56,255 bases of DNA from an uncultured Alphaproteobacteria bacterium (lineage in GTDB: Bacteria; Pseudomonadota; Alphaproteobacteria; RF32; CAG-239): assembly GCA_934273635.1 (NCBI GenBank), contig CAKQSV010000010.1, forward strand, positions 1 through 56,255, read 5' to 3'. The first letter of the stretch is position 1, and every line of letters begins with the position of its first letter. This document shows, in pieces, positions 14,155 through 22,595 of this stretch. The position numbers were made by a program, and so were the translations under genes. Under the pieces are notes generated by a model. It was not told the DNA's origin, ran no database searches, and worked only from the letters and a program-made list of their open reading frames with translations.

Positions 14155-14190
14155 ACAGGTTATGGTTTGTGAGCCATAGCCTGTTTTTTT
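14155..14190 (+). terminator. Cassette terminator, copy 5
   Basis: ACAGGTTATGG (14155-14165), loop TTTGTGAG, CCATAGCCTGT (14174-14184), T7, the same as copy 4 base for base. Confidence 0.9.
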
Positions 14191-14235
14191 GTGTGATTTT
14201 GCTTCCATTGTTGACGGTATTGCTTTGGTGGCGAG

Positions 14236-14360
14236 TTCAATTCCGACTAAGTTTCGCTGCGCTTCGGTTACCCTAGCTAGCTCAACAAGTCTCATTGCGT
14301 CTGCTTAGCCAAACGGCCACTGGCAGTTTGGCTTGCGCCCGACTCGCAATGACGTGTGGG
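14236..14360. repeat. CAATTCCGACTAA repeat with hairpins
   Basis: Second copy of the family at 717-820: CAATTCCGACTAAG, a hairpin-rich centre, TCTCATTGCGTCTGCT, then AGCCAAAC (14307-14314) / GTTTGGCT (14326-14333) and ACTCGCAATGACG. Confidence 0.55.
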
Positions 14361-14368
14361 GAGGAAGG

Positions 14369-15172
14369 TCAATCGTAGATTGAGGTGTAGGGACGACGGG
14401 CGCGCTCAAAATATTTGCGCAAGGTCGCGTCCAAATCAGCGGTATAGCTGAACGTCATCTCAAAAAAATTGTCTTCGTCCTGATAGCGTTTGAGGATGTC
14501 AATCGCGACATTTTGCCAAATTGTCAGCGGTATGGTGCATTTGAGGTCGCCGTTCTCCTTGAACAACAGCATATTTTTACCGTTGTCTTTGGTAAAGACC
14601 AAAAATTCTTCGCCGACATAGCCTTCTTCCAGTCTCATTAAGCAAATCGGGTTTTTTAGTCCGTTGGCTTTTTCTTCGCCTTTCAGGTTGTAGAAACTGT
14701 AAGTGTCGTCTTTGTTATAACACATCATAGCGCCGTCAAGATACCTGCTCCACGCAATGTTCTCAATTTTGCGACCGGAGGCAAAAAAGTATAACATATT
14801 GCCGCCGGGGGCTTCGGCAGAGATAAAGTCGTTTTCTACCGAGGAGAACAACGCGCCTTCTTTGAAAATCTGTTTGCCGTCAATAAAATAATAACGACGG
14901 TCGTTTTGGGTGCAGATTTCAACTTTTTTGGTGATGAGGATGTCATCATAAACCGCAGGAATCACTACTTTGCCCTTGTTGTCCTTAACGCCGAACTTGT
15001 TGTTTTGTTCAAATGTGGTATACAAATCAAGCTGGTTTGCAGGTTTGGCGGTGACAAACGGAATCGCTGCTTTGCTTTCGGTTTGGGTAGGGCGTTTGTC
15101 ACTTTGGCAAGATGTTAACACACTCATTAATGCCGATAACAGCACAATGACCATAAAATTAAGTTTGTTCAT
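14369..15172 (-). CDS. Putative lipoprotein with WG-repeat-like segment
   Basis: 267 residues. Signal peptide with lipobox LTSC (Cys22), so likely lipid-anchored and facing the periplasm. After an acidic/Thr-rich linker, KFGVKDNKGKVVIPAVYDDI (about 59-78) matches the WG-repeat pattern (G-x-x-D-x-x-G-x-x-V-I-P-x-x-Y-D). Further strand-rich sequence follows, with no enzyme motif. It has its own TTGACA-N17-TATACC promoter and an A/T-rich leader without a Shine-Dalgarno. A second lipoprotein gene lies upstream on the same strand. Function unknown. Confidence 0.7.
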   Translation of the reverse strand: MNKLNFMVIVLLSALMSVLTSCQSDKRPTQTESKAAIPFVTAKPANQLDLYTTFEQNNKFGVKDNKGKVVIPAVYDDILITKKVEICTQNDRRYYFIDGKQIFKEGALFSSVENDFISAEAPGGNMLYFFASGRKIENIAWSRYLDGAMMCYNKDDTYSFYNLKGEEKANGLKNPICLMRLEEGYVGEEFLVFTKDNGKNMLLFKENGDLKCTIPLTIWQNVAIDILKRYQDEDNFFEMTFSYTADLDATLRKYFERARRPYTSIYD

Positions 15173-15224
15173 AATCTTAAAGTTTTAAATTAATAATCAA
15201 AAAAATAATATACTTACGGTTTTG

Positions 15225-15253
15225 GGTATACTCTAAATTTGTCTATTTGTCAA
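15225..15253 (-). promoter_or_regulatory. Promoter of the 14369-15172 lipoprotein gene
   Basis: On the minus strand, TTGACA (15248-15253), 17-bp spacer, TATACC (15225-15230). The 52-nt leader to the ATG at 15172 is A/T-rich with no purine-rich ribosome site. Confidence 0.6.
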
Positions 15254-15272
15254 TATAATGTACGGGCATAAA

Positions 15273-15304
15273 AAAACACCGAAAGTTGTTTCGGTGTTTT
15301 TAAA
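15273..15304. terminator. Terminator after the 15309 lipoprotein gene
   Basis: AAAACACCGAAA (15273-15284), loop GTTG, TTTCGGTGTTTT (15289-15300), with A and T flanks. Confidence 0.85.
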
Positions 15305-15308
15305 AAAT

Positions 15309-15953
15309 TTAGAACTTTTGGATTGATTTGGAGATGGTAAAGTCGGCCGTGTTGGTGACATTTAATTCTCCCTGCGCATAGTTCCAGAAAATGAAAATTT
15401 CCTGCTGAGCTTCGTCTTTGGCAAAGTTACCGTAAATCGGGCGAAGATAAAAGCTCGGAGTGCCGGTGCCAAGGTCTGAGCTGATGTATGCCGGTTCCCA
15501 AACGTCTTTATGCAAGATTGATTGTACCGCGGTGTAGTTCAGTTCGGGGTAGTCAACTTGTTGAAAACGCTCGGTAGAGTTGGCAAAGTCATAAAACCAG
15601 GACTTGCCGTCCTTGTCAATCTCAATGCCTTTCTGATAAACTATCAGCGTGGCAACACCAACTTCTTTAATGCCCGATAAGGTGAACGTGAACAGGCGCT
15701 TTTGACTTTGACAGATTTTTTTGCCAAAGGTTGAGGCATTGGTCGGTTTGTCAAAATCTTTGATAATCTCCTCACGAATCTGGGCTTTTTTGATGTCAAG
15801 CTCGCTGTAATTGTCAGTTACATCGGCATCAATCGTAGACATCTCAGGGTCTTGAGCAACCGGATGAGTGTCTGAATTTGGTTTGCCAGAGCAAGAACTC
15901 ATCAGCGCGATGGAGGCCATGACCATACCCATCAAAACTAAAATTTTTTTCAT
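15309..15953 (-). CDS. Putative lipoprotein, unknown function
   Basis: 214 residues. Signal peptide with lipobox MSSC (Cys21), then a polar acidic linker (about 25-60) and a folded part with TFGKKICQSQKRLFTFTLSG and FNYA/FWNYAQGELNV segments. No known domain recognised. Expression is from its own promoter with a 28-nt A/T-rich, SD-less leader like that of the cassette genes, but without the mini-ORF. Confidence 0.7.
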   Translation of the reverse strand: MKKILVLMGMVMASIALMSSCSGKPNSDTHPVAQDPEMSTIDADVTDNYSELDIKKAQIREEIIKDFDKPTNASTFGKKICQSQKRLFTFTLSGIKEVGVATLIVYQKGIEIDKDGKSWFYDFANSTERFQQVDYPELNYTAVQSILHKDVWEPAYISSDLGTGTPSFYLRPIYGNFAKDEAQQEIFIFWNYAQGELNVTNTADFTISKSIQKF

Positions 15954-16018
15954 ATAATAGTAATATTAAAAATAAAAATACTACCCCATCTTATATATGA
16001 AAAAAGATGTTTTGTCTA
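15954..16018 (-). promoter_or_regulatory. Promoter and SD-less leader of the 15309 gene
   Basis: On the minus strand, TAGACA (16013-16018), 17-bp spacer, TATAAG (15990-15995), 8 bp, then 28 nearly all A/T bases ending ATTACTATTAT before the ATG. It has the same layout as the cassette leaders. Confidence 0.6.
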
Positions 16019-16036
16019 GTTTTTTGTGCGGATTTT

Positions 16037-16849
16037 TTAAGACAAGAAGCCATAGGCGTCGAGCAACAAATATCCACCCAAGAAAAAGCGATAGATGACA
16101 AACGGGGTGAACGTGGATTTTTTGAGCCACCACATAATCACATAAATTGCCAGAATTGAGCTGATGAACGAATAAGCCACGCCGTGCAAAGCATCGGAAA
16201 TTTGGCTGACGCTACCTTGTTGGATAATCTCTAAGGCAACCAACAGTCCGGCTCCGGCAATGGTGGGGATGGACAACAGCATTGAGAAACGGGCGGCCTC
16301 GCGGCGCTCTAGCCCTAACAGGCGCGCTGTTGTGATGGTTATGCCCGAACGACTGGTGCCGGGGACAAGCGCCAGACACTGCGCCAGACCGATAAGCAGC
16401 GCTTCTTTGATGCCGATGTTGTCAACCTTGCGGTCGGTGCGTCCGTAATGATCGGCAAAGTAGAGAACAAAGCCGTAGCAAAACATTGTCCAACCGATGA
16501 GTTTGGCACTGCGAAACTCTTCAATGCCATAGGCTTTGAGCGCGAATCCGACAATAACGGCGGGAATTGTGCCGATGATAATAAGCCAGAACAAACGTGA
16601 GCCGCTGTTTTTTAACGAGGGCAGAAAACGGCTTTGCCACAAGCCTACTATGATGTTGCGAATATCGCGCCAAAAATATATCATAACCGCAATGATTGAG
16701 CCAACATGCACGGCAACGTCAAGCTCTAACCCTTGGTCGGGAAAAGAGGTGAATTTTGAAAACAAAATCAGGTGTCCGGAAGAGCTGACCGGCAAAAATT
16801 CGGTTAAACCTTGTAAAACGGATAAAAGCAAAATTTGGATATTAGTCAC
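16037..16849 (-). CDS. uppP: Undecaprenyl-diphosphatase
   Basis: 270 residues from a GTG at 16849 that overlaps the stop of the upstream receiver gene (GTGACTAA), which suggests coupled translation; a TTG six codons earlier is the alternative. A BacA/UppP polytopic membrane enzyme that recycles the lipid carrier for peptidoglycan and other surface polymers. Signature 1 is GLTEFLPVSSSGH (14-26) and signature 2 is PGTSRSGITI. Last gene of the mtaB-ftsY-xseA-M23-receiver run. Confidence 0.95.
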   Translation of the reverse strand: MTNIQILLLSVLQGLTEFLPVSSSGHLILFSKFTSFPDQGLELDVAVHVGSIIAVMIYFWRDIRNIIVGLWQSRFLPSLKNSGSRLFWLIIIGTIPAVIVGFALKAYGIEEFRSAKLIGWTMFCYGFVLYFADHYGRTDRKVDNIGIKEALLIGLAQCLALVPGTSRSGITITTARLLGLERREAARFSMLLSIPTIAGAGLLVALEIIQQGSVSQISDALHGVAYSFISSILAIYVIMWWLKKSTFTPFVIYRFFLGGYLLLDAYGFLS

Positions 16850-17270
16850 GATTGTTACTTTCTTCAATGTTGAGGATGGCGAATACGCGTTTTTTCAAAA
16901 TAGCGGGAGATACCGGCTTGATGATATATTCCCGAACATGCAGCTCGCGGGCTTTGAGAACAATATTCTCCCGCGTGTCTGATGTTATCATAATCACAGG
17001 GACTTTGTCGGTAAAGCCGGGGGTTTTGGCATTAAGATCGGCAAGCATTTCAAGCCCCGTCTTTTGGGGCATTTGCTGATCGGTGAAAATAATGTCAACG
17101 GGGGCGTTGGCAATAATCTCCTCAGCCTCGGCAGCGGAGGCCGCTTCTTTTATATTTTTCATGCCGATTTGGAACAGGGCGGTTTTGGTAAAGTTGCGGG
17201 CGAATTTGTCATCATCCACAACCAAACAATTCAAGAGTTCCAAATGGCGGTTTTTTTGCATATCTGTCAT
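16842..17270 (-). CDS. Single-domain CheY-like response regulator
   Basis: 142 residues, a receiver domain only. Acidic pocket Asp19-Asp21 (VVDDDKF), phosphoacceptor Asp64 (FTDQQMP), Thr96 and Lys118 (IIKPVS) are all in place. No output domain, so it should act by protein-protein contact, as CheY or a phosphorelay intermediate does. No kinase is adjacent. It sits between a cell-wall hydrolase gene and uppP, which hints at envelope or cell-cycle signalling but does not prove it. Confidence 0.9.
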   Translation of the reverse strand: MTDMQKNRHLELLNCLVVDDDKFARNFTKTALFQIGMKNIKEAASAAEAEEIIANAPVDIIFTDQQMPQKTGLEMLADLNAKTPGFTDKVPVIMITSDTRENIVLKARELHVREYIIKPVSPAILKKRVFAILNIEESNNRD

Positions 17271-17324
17271 TATAAAAATCCTCGAGTTCTTATGGTCTCA
17301 GATTAAGATAAAAAGATTAAGGCT

Positions 17325-18161
17325 TTATAAATTTGAGCAAAAATTATTGTCGCCGATTTTGAGCAATGACAAGGGTTGAAAGCGAACATCGTTGAGCGAC
17401 GCGCCCCAATGCAGGTGCGGGCCGGTGGCGCGGCCGGTTTTGCCGACATGCCCGATAATGTCGCCTTGTTTGACAATATCGCCTTTTTTGACCGTGGTGC
17501 TTTTGAGGTGGGCGTATATGGTCGAAAGATTTTGTCCGTGGTCAAGCACAACGACGTTGCCGCTATAAAAATAATCTCCGCCGCTGAGGGTGACAACTCC
17601 GTCGGACGAGGCGTAAACCGGACTGTTTTCGGGAGCGGCGATATCCATGCCCTGATGCGGGGATTTTTTTTGTCCGTTCATAATTCTTTGACCGCCAAAG
17701 TTGCCACTAGTGCGACCTTTAACCGGCATAATAAAGCCCTTTTGCCAATAGGCGGTGGTGGTTTGGCGGGCTAACGCGCGGTGCATATCCTCCCGCTCAA
17801 CGTTGATTTTGTGCAAATCTTTATCGGTCGGGGTGACTTTGCGCGGCGCCACGCCGTTAATCTTTTGCACGTCCCATGCGGTTTCTTTGATTGTGAGCGG
17901 AAAGTCTTTCAGCTCTTCGCCTTCGGTGATTTGCAGGTCAAGTTGCGGTTCGGCGTCGCGTCCGAGGGCAAAAATAAAGGTGCCGTCGGGCAGGGTGCGT
18001 AGTTCTTTGTTCGAGACATAAACATGACTGTCGGGTTCGGCTTTGCCCTTGATAAATTCGCCCTGAGCCAAATTGCCGCAGAGCTCGACTGCCGTTGCGG
18101 ACTGAGCGCTCAGCAGCAGGCTAAAGCAAATCGAATAAATCGCCTTGGAGTTTTTGGTCAT
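17325..18161 (-). CDS. M23 family (LytM-type) metallopeptidase
   Basis: 278 residues. Signal peptide of about 24 residues ending SATA, an N-terminal strand-rich region, then a C-terminal LytM domain. Zinc ligands are His169 and Asp173 in HQGMDIAAP and His251 in GPHLHWG. All are present, so an active peptidoglycan endopeptidase in the periplasm is expected. The start overlaps the end of xseA by 41 bases. Confidence 0.93.
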   Translation of the reverse strand: MTKNSKAIYSICFSLLLSAQSATAVELCGNLAQGEFIKGKAEPDSHVYVSNKELRTLPDGTFIFALGRDAEPQLDLQITEGEELKDFPLTIKETAWDVQKINGVAPRKVTPTDKDLHKINVEREDMHRALARQTTTAYWQKGFIMPVKGRTSGNFGGQRIMNGQKKSPHQGMDIAAPENSPVYASSDGVVTLSGGDYFYSGNVVVLDHGQNLSTIYAHLKSTTVKKGDIVKQGDIIGHVGKTGRATGPHLHWGASLNDVRFQPLSLLKIGDNNFCSNL

Positions 18162-19500
18162 TTTTCTTTCCTGTTGTATAAGTGGTTAAACTACCGTCAA
18201 CAAAATTAATGTCGAGCGTTTTGCTCTGTTTGGCTTGTTCGAGGTTATAAACGGTTTGACCTTGGGGGTTTTTAACCCATGCAAAACCGCGCTTGAGAAC
18301 AGACTCGACGGATACGGAGTTGAGCCGTAAAGACAAATTGTTGAGGGAGTCCTGCTGTTTTTCAATAATGTTTTTAATGTAATAAGGCTTGAGGCTGATG
18401 AGGCTGATTTGATTTTGCTTGTTGTGCAAAAAGTTTTTGAAAGCGTTGTCAAGGCGCTCAATGCGGTCGTCAAGTTTTTGACGATTTTCAAACAAAATCT
18501 GCTCCAGATTGGGGATGCCGCGGCTTAAGCCCTGCAAAATGTTGCGGCGTTCGCTGAAGTAATGTCCGGTGGCGGAATAAATCCGGCTTTGCAAAGTGGC
18601 CATACGGCTTTGCAATTCCGAACGCACGGGAACGGCAAATTCGGCGGCGCCGGTCGGCGTGGGAGCGCGCAAATCAGCCACATAGTCAATCAGCATGGTG
18701 TCGGTTTCGTGCCCAACGGCGGAGATAATCGGAATCTGCGAGTTATAGACGGCGCGAATCACAACCTCTTCGTTAAATGCCCACAAATCTTCAAGGCTAC
18801 CGCCACCACGCGCCACGATAATAACATCAGGACGACGCGGATTGCCGGTTGCGGGCAGGGCGTTAAACCCTTCAATCGCACGCGCAATTTGAGCGGCGGC
18901 GCCTTCGCCTTGCACCAATGACGGCCATAATAAAATATGACTGGGAAAACGGTCGGTCACACGGTGGATAATGTCACGAATCACCGCGCCGGTCGGAGAA
19001 GTGACCACGCCGATGGTGTCCGGCAAAAACGGAATTTTTTGTTTATGCTCTTGGCGAAACAGTCCTTCGGCGGCGAATTTTTGCTTGCGTTCTTCCAACA
19101 GCTTGAGCAGCGCGCCGGTGCCCGAAATCTCCAGAGAATCGATAATCATTTGATAGGACGATTTGCCGGCAAAGGTGGTTATTTTACCGGTGGCGACAAC
19201 CTCCAAACCGTCTTCGGGTTTGAAGTTGAGGCGGGCGGCGGTGCCTTTCCAGATAACGGCGGAGAGAAGCGCGTTCTCATCTTTGAGGGACAAGTACCAA
19301 TGTCCGGAATCGGCGCGTTTGCCCCCGAAAATCTCACCCTTGACGCGAACGCGGTTAAAGTTGGTTTCCACACTCTTTTTAATTTCAAACGAAAGTTCGC
19401 TGACGCTGTATTCTTTGGGGCGCAAAGGGGTGGCCGGAGCTGCGGCAGCCGTGGCAGTCATGGGTTTTGGGGCGCTTAAAACATCAAACAAATCACTCAT
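18121..19500 (-). CDS. xseA: Exodeoxyribonuclease VII large subunit
   Basis: 459 residues, full length. N-terminal OB fold (YSVSELSFEIKKSVE through GHWYLSLKDE), then the catalytic domain with GVVTSPTGAVIRDI, RGGGSLEDLWAFNEE, SAVGHETD and ADLRAPTPTGAAE, and a coiled-coil C-terminus. Degrades single-stranded DNA together with XseB, whose gene is not in this window. It overlaps ftsY upstream by 8 bases and the M23 gene downstream. Confidence 0.96.
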   Translation of the reverse strand: MSDLFDVLSAPKPMTATAAAAPATPLRPKEYSVSELSFEIKKSVETNFNRVRVKGEIFGGKRADSGHWYLSLKDENALLSAVIWKGTAARLNFKPEDGLEVVATGKITTFAGKSSYQMIIDSLEISGTGALLKLLEERKQKFAAEGLFRQEHKQKIPFLPDTIGVVTSPTGAVIRDIIHRVTDRFPSHILLWPSLVQGEGAAAQIARAIEGFNALPATGNPRRPDVIIVARGGGSLEDLWAFNEEVVIRAVYNSQIPIISAVGHETDTMLIDYVADLRAPTPTGAAEFAVPVRSELQSRMATLQSRIYSATGHYFSERRNILQGLSRGIPNLEQILFENRQKLDDRIERLDNAFKNFLHNKQNQISLISLKPYYIKNIIEKQQDSLNNLSLRLNSVSVESVLKRGFAWVKNPQGQTVYNLEQAKQSKTLDINFVDGSLTTYTTGKKNDQKLQGDLFDLL

Positions 19501-20419
19501 TGCTACCTAACTCCAACAGACTGCGAGAGAAGTCATGTGCGTTAAACTCGTCCAAATCGTCAATTTGCTCACCCACGCCGATATAGTGAATCGGAACGGC
19601 GGTTTCTTGCGCCATGGCGACCAAAATGCCTCCTTTGGAACTACCGTCGAGTTTGGTGATTATCAGTCCGCTGACCGGCGCAGCCTCTTTGAAAGTTTTG
19701 ATTTGCGCCAAAGCGTTTTGACCGGTGGTGGCGTCAAGCGTCAGCAGTACGGCGTGTGGCGCGTCGGGGATGACTTTAGTGATGACTTTAATGATTTTTT
19801 TCAGCTCGTCCATTAAGCCGACTTTGTTTTGCAGGCGTCCGGCGGTGTCGATAAAAACAATGTCATCATGTTGGCGGATTGCCTCTTGCAGACCGTCAAA
19901 GCACAGACCGGCGGCATCGCAACCGTTGGCTCCTTTGTGGACGCGGATCTTGCAACGACGTCCCCACTCTTCAAGCTGTTCGACAGCGGCGGCGCGGAAG
20001 GTGTCTCCGGCGATGAACGAAATTTGATATTGCTTTTGCAGTTTGGCCGCCAATTTGCCGATAGTGGTGGTTTTGCCGGCGCCGTTGACGCCAATCATCA
20101 ATATGACAAACGGGTGGTCGGCAAATTTGGTGATTTGCAGTTTTTGTTCGCAAGGGCGCAAAACGGTCTCAATATCAGCCGCCAATTCGGTTTTGACCTC
20201 GTCAGCGGTAATGTCTTTATTGAGGCGGCGGGTGGAAAATTGTTTGATAATCTGTTCGGCGGCGCGCACACCAATGTCGGCGCTCAGCAGGGCGTCTTCT
20301 AATTCTTCAAGAGTTTGCGAATCGACTTTTTTTTGATTAAAAACGCTGTTCAATCCGCAGGTCAGGCGTTCGGATGATTTTTTGAGCCCGAATCCGAGTT
20401 TTTGCAACCAATTAGTCAT
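19493..20419 (-). CDS. ftsY: Signal recognition particle receptor FtsY
   Basis: 308 residues from the ATG at 20419, preceded by GGAGGGAG; a longer frame to 20473 runs through the mtaB 3' end without a ribosome site. It has an NG domain only, with no long acidic A domain, as in many alphaproteobacteria. G1 GVNGAGKTTTIGKLA, G3 DTAGR and G4 TKLDGSSKGG are present. GTPase that docks SRP-ribosome complexes at the membrane. Its start overlaps the mtaB stop by 8 bases. Confidence 0.96.
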   Translation of the reverse strand: MTNWLQKLGFGLKKSSERLTCGLNSVFNQKKVDSQTLEELEDALLSADIGVRAAEQIIKQFSTRRLNKDITADEVKTELAADIETVLRPCEQKLQITKFADHPFVILMIGVNGAGKTTTIGKLAAKLQKQYQISFIAGDTFRAAAVEQLEEWGRRCKIRVHKGANGCDAAGLCFDGLQEAIRQHDDIVFIDTAGRLQNKVGLMDELKKIIKVITKVIPDAPHAVLLTLDATTGQNALAQIKTFKEAAPVSGLIITKLDGSSKGGILVAMAQETAVPIHYIGVGEQIDDLDEFNAHDFSRSLLELGSNE

Positions 20420-21452
20420 TATTCTTTTCTCCCTCCTGACGTAAGACAGCGGCGCGTTGACGGCGAATTTCAACCGGAATTTGCGGCATTTTGGCTGCGG
20501 GCGTGCCGCTACGTTCGGAATAGGGAAAAACGTGCAGGCGGTTGATGCCGGCCTCGCTCACCAGTTTGACGGTGTTGGCGAACTGTTCGTCGGTTTCGGT
20601 CGGAAAACCGCAGATGAAGTCGGCGCCAAAGGTGGCTTCCGGACGAATCTTGCGAATATTGCGGCACAGGGTAATAACATCTTCGCGGCGGTGGCGGCGC
20701 GCCATACGTTTGAGCACCATATTGTCGCCGGACTGAATTGATAAATGAAAATGCGGCCAAATGCGCGGATTTTTGGTCAGCTCGATAAATTCTTCATCCA
20801 ATGCCGCGGGGTCAAGCGAGCCAAACTGCAAGGATTCAAGCTCGGGAATCTCGTCTAATATCCGCGCGATAAGTTTGGTAAATGACGGTTGATAAGAGCA
20901 GGCGTCCACGCCGGTCAGGCAAATCTCCTTAAAGCCTTTGCCAACCAACAGGCGAATCTGGTGCAAAACATCATCTTCGGGCACGGAGCGGTTGTTGCCG
21001 CGGGCGTAGGGGATGATGCAATAGGTGCAGCGGTGGTCGCAACCTTGCTGAATTTGCACAAACGCGCGATGGCGTCCCTCAAAACCGGTGATAATGTAGC
21101 GGTCATAATTGTCATAATCCATAATGTCGCCGACATTGGTTTTGGAAAAATTATCGTCGTCGAGATATTTTTCAATCTCGGCTTTTTCTTTGTTGCCCAA
21201 CACCAAATCAACCTCCGGCATATCGGCAAAGCGCGCGGCGGAAACCTGCGCGGCGCAGCCGGTCACCACAATTTTGGCGGTCGGGTGCTCTTTGCGCAGT
21301 TTGCGGATAGCCTGACGGCATTGACGTTCGGCCTCGCCGGTGACGGCGCAGGTGTTGACAACAATCAGATTGTCTTTGTTTTTCAGCTTTTCTTTTAGTA
21401 CTTCGGACTCGTAGCTATTAATGCGGCATCCGAAAGAAACGACTTCTACCAT
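20412..21452 (-). CDS. mtaB: MtaB-like tRNA t6A37 methylthiotransferase, short form
   Basis: 346 residues from ATG 21452. Three N-terminal Cys (9, 35, 66) bind one Fe-S cluster. CDHRCTYCIIPYARG (138-152) is the radical-SAM site. The protein ends soon after FPYSERSGTPA, so the C-terminal TRAM domain found in most MtaB/MiaB proteins is missing. Converts N6-threonylcarbamoyladenosine 37 of tRNA to its 2-methylthio form. The ribosome site AAAGGGGA lies in the 3' arm of the preceding hairpin. The gene heads the mtaB-ftsY-xseA run with short overlaps. Confidence 0.88.
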   Translation of the reverse strand: MVEVVSFGCRINSYESEVLKEKLKNKDNLIVVNTCAVTGEAERQCRQAIRKLRKEHPTAKIVVTGCAAQVSAARFADMPEVDLVLGNKEKAEIEKYLDDDNFSKTNVGDIMDYDNYDRYIITGFEGRHRAFVQIQQGCDHRCTYCIIPYARGNNRSVPEDDVLHQIRLLVGKGFKEICLTGVDACSYQPSFTKLIARILDEIPELESLQFGSLDPAALDEEFIELTKNPRIWPHFHLSIQSGDNMVLKRMARRHRREDVITLCRNIRKIRPEATFGADFICGFPTETDEQFANTVKLVSEAGINRLHVFPYSERSGTPAAKMPQIPVEIRRQRAAVLRQEGEKNND

Positions 21453-21495
21453 AAAAAAATCCCCTTTGCCGGACAATATAAGCCAAACAAAGGGG
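21453..21495 (-). terminator. ldh terminator whose stem contains the mtaB ribosome site
   Basis: On the minus strand, CCCCTTTG (21488-21495), a 19-nt loop, CAAAGGGG (21461-21468), A, T7, then directly the mtaB ATG. It can end ldh transcription, or in a read-through mRNA mask the AAAGGGGA ribosome site. Confidence 0.65.
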
Positions 21496-21527
21496 TTTTG
21501 CAATTATTTGCGATGAGTTTTTCAGTG

Positions 21528-22475
21528 TTATTTTAGGCTAACGTATTCTAAGGCCTGTTTGGTGAAATCCTCAATTTTGGCGGCGCTTAAAGCCAAATCG
21601 CGATGTTCGGATTCGCTGAACTGCGGATAAAGTTTGCCGATGATGCCGCGTTTGCCGACAATGCATGGATGAGACAGGCAGATGTTGTGGCTGTTTTCAA
21701 GTTCTTCATGAAAAGCGGAAACGTTTAGAATCGCGTGTTCGTTAGAGGCAATGGCCTGACAAATGCGAGACAAAGCGCCGGCAATACCATAACAAGTAGC
21801 GCCTTTGCCTTCAATAATCTGATAAGCGGCGTTGCGGACGCAATCGTCAATGTTGGCTTTGATTTCCGGTGTAAAGGGTTTGCCGATTTCTTCTGCCAAT
21901 TTTTCAACCTGAACGGTACCGGCTACGGCGCTCGACCAAATCAAAACCTCGCTGTCGCCGTGCTCGCCCAAAACATTGGCGTGAACCGACTTGGGCGAAA
22001 CGCTCAAATAATAGCCGAGCAGGGTGCGGAAACGAGAGCTGTCTAACACTGTGCCGCTACCAAAAACACGCTCTTTGGGGAATCCTGAAAGTTTGACGGC
22101 AACGGCGGTCATAATGTCAACAGGATTGCTGGTGATGAGTAAAATGCAGTTTGGCGCGTGTTTCACCACGTTAGGGATAATGCTTTCAAAAATTTTAACA
22201 TTGCGTTCAAGCAAAGCCGTGCGGGGTTCACCGGGTTTTTGGTTGGCGCCGGCGGTGACGATAACAACTTCGGCTCCGTCCAAATCTTCATAATTTCCGG
22301 CTTTGATTTTACCGGCGTAAGAAAACGGCGCGGCGTGGGCAATGTCCGCAGCCTCAGCGGCGGCGCGCTTTTCGTTGGCGTCAATTAATACTACTTTGCG
22401 GGCAATCCCTTGGGTGATAAGGGCAAATGCGGTGGCGCTGCCGACGTTTCCGGCTCCGATGATACCGACTTTCAT
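21528..22475 (-). CDS. ldh: L-lactate dehydrogenase
   Basis: 315 residues. Rossmann start GIIGAGNVGSATA. The substrate loop GANQKPGEPR has Gln, as in lactate rather than malate dehydrogenases (Arg there). Catalytic His lies in GEHGDSEV, Arg in SSRFRTLLG and Asn in ITSNPVD. It reduces pyruvate to L-lactate with NADH, a fermentative sink that fits the hydrogenase nearby. Monocistronic, with a terminator just beyond its stop. Confidence 0.92.
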   Translation of the reverse strand: MKVGIIGAGNVGSATAFALITQGIARKVVLIDANEKRAAAEAADIAHAAPFSYAGKIKAGNYEDLDGAEVVIVTAGANQKPGEPRTALLERNVKIFESIIPNVVKHAPNCILLITSNPVDIMTAVAVKLSGFPKERVFGSGTVLDSSRFRTLLGYYLSVSPKSVHANVLGEHGDSEVLIWSSAVAGTVQVEKLAEEIGKPFTPEIKANIDDCVRNAAYQIIEGKGATCYGIAGALSRICQAIASNEHAILNVSAFHEELENSHNICLSHPCIVGKRGIIGKLYPQFSESEHRDLALSAAKIEDFTKQALEYVSLK

Positions 22476-22535
22476 CTTTTTATTCTCCTCTAAAGTCTTA
22501 AATAAACATACTATATTTTCCTTTGTTTATATAAG

Positions 22536-22566
22536 AAAAAAGGTGCTGAAATACAACACCTTTTTT
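22536..22566. terminator. Terminator between the Cys-rich gene and ldh
   Basis: AAAAAAGGTG (22536-22545) / CACCTTTTTT (22557-22566), downstream of the minus-strand Cys-rich gene. Confidence 0.8.
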
Positions 22567-22595
22567 ATCACATTTTTTTACAATTATTACAAAAA

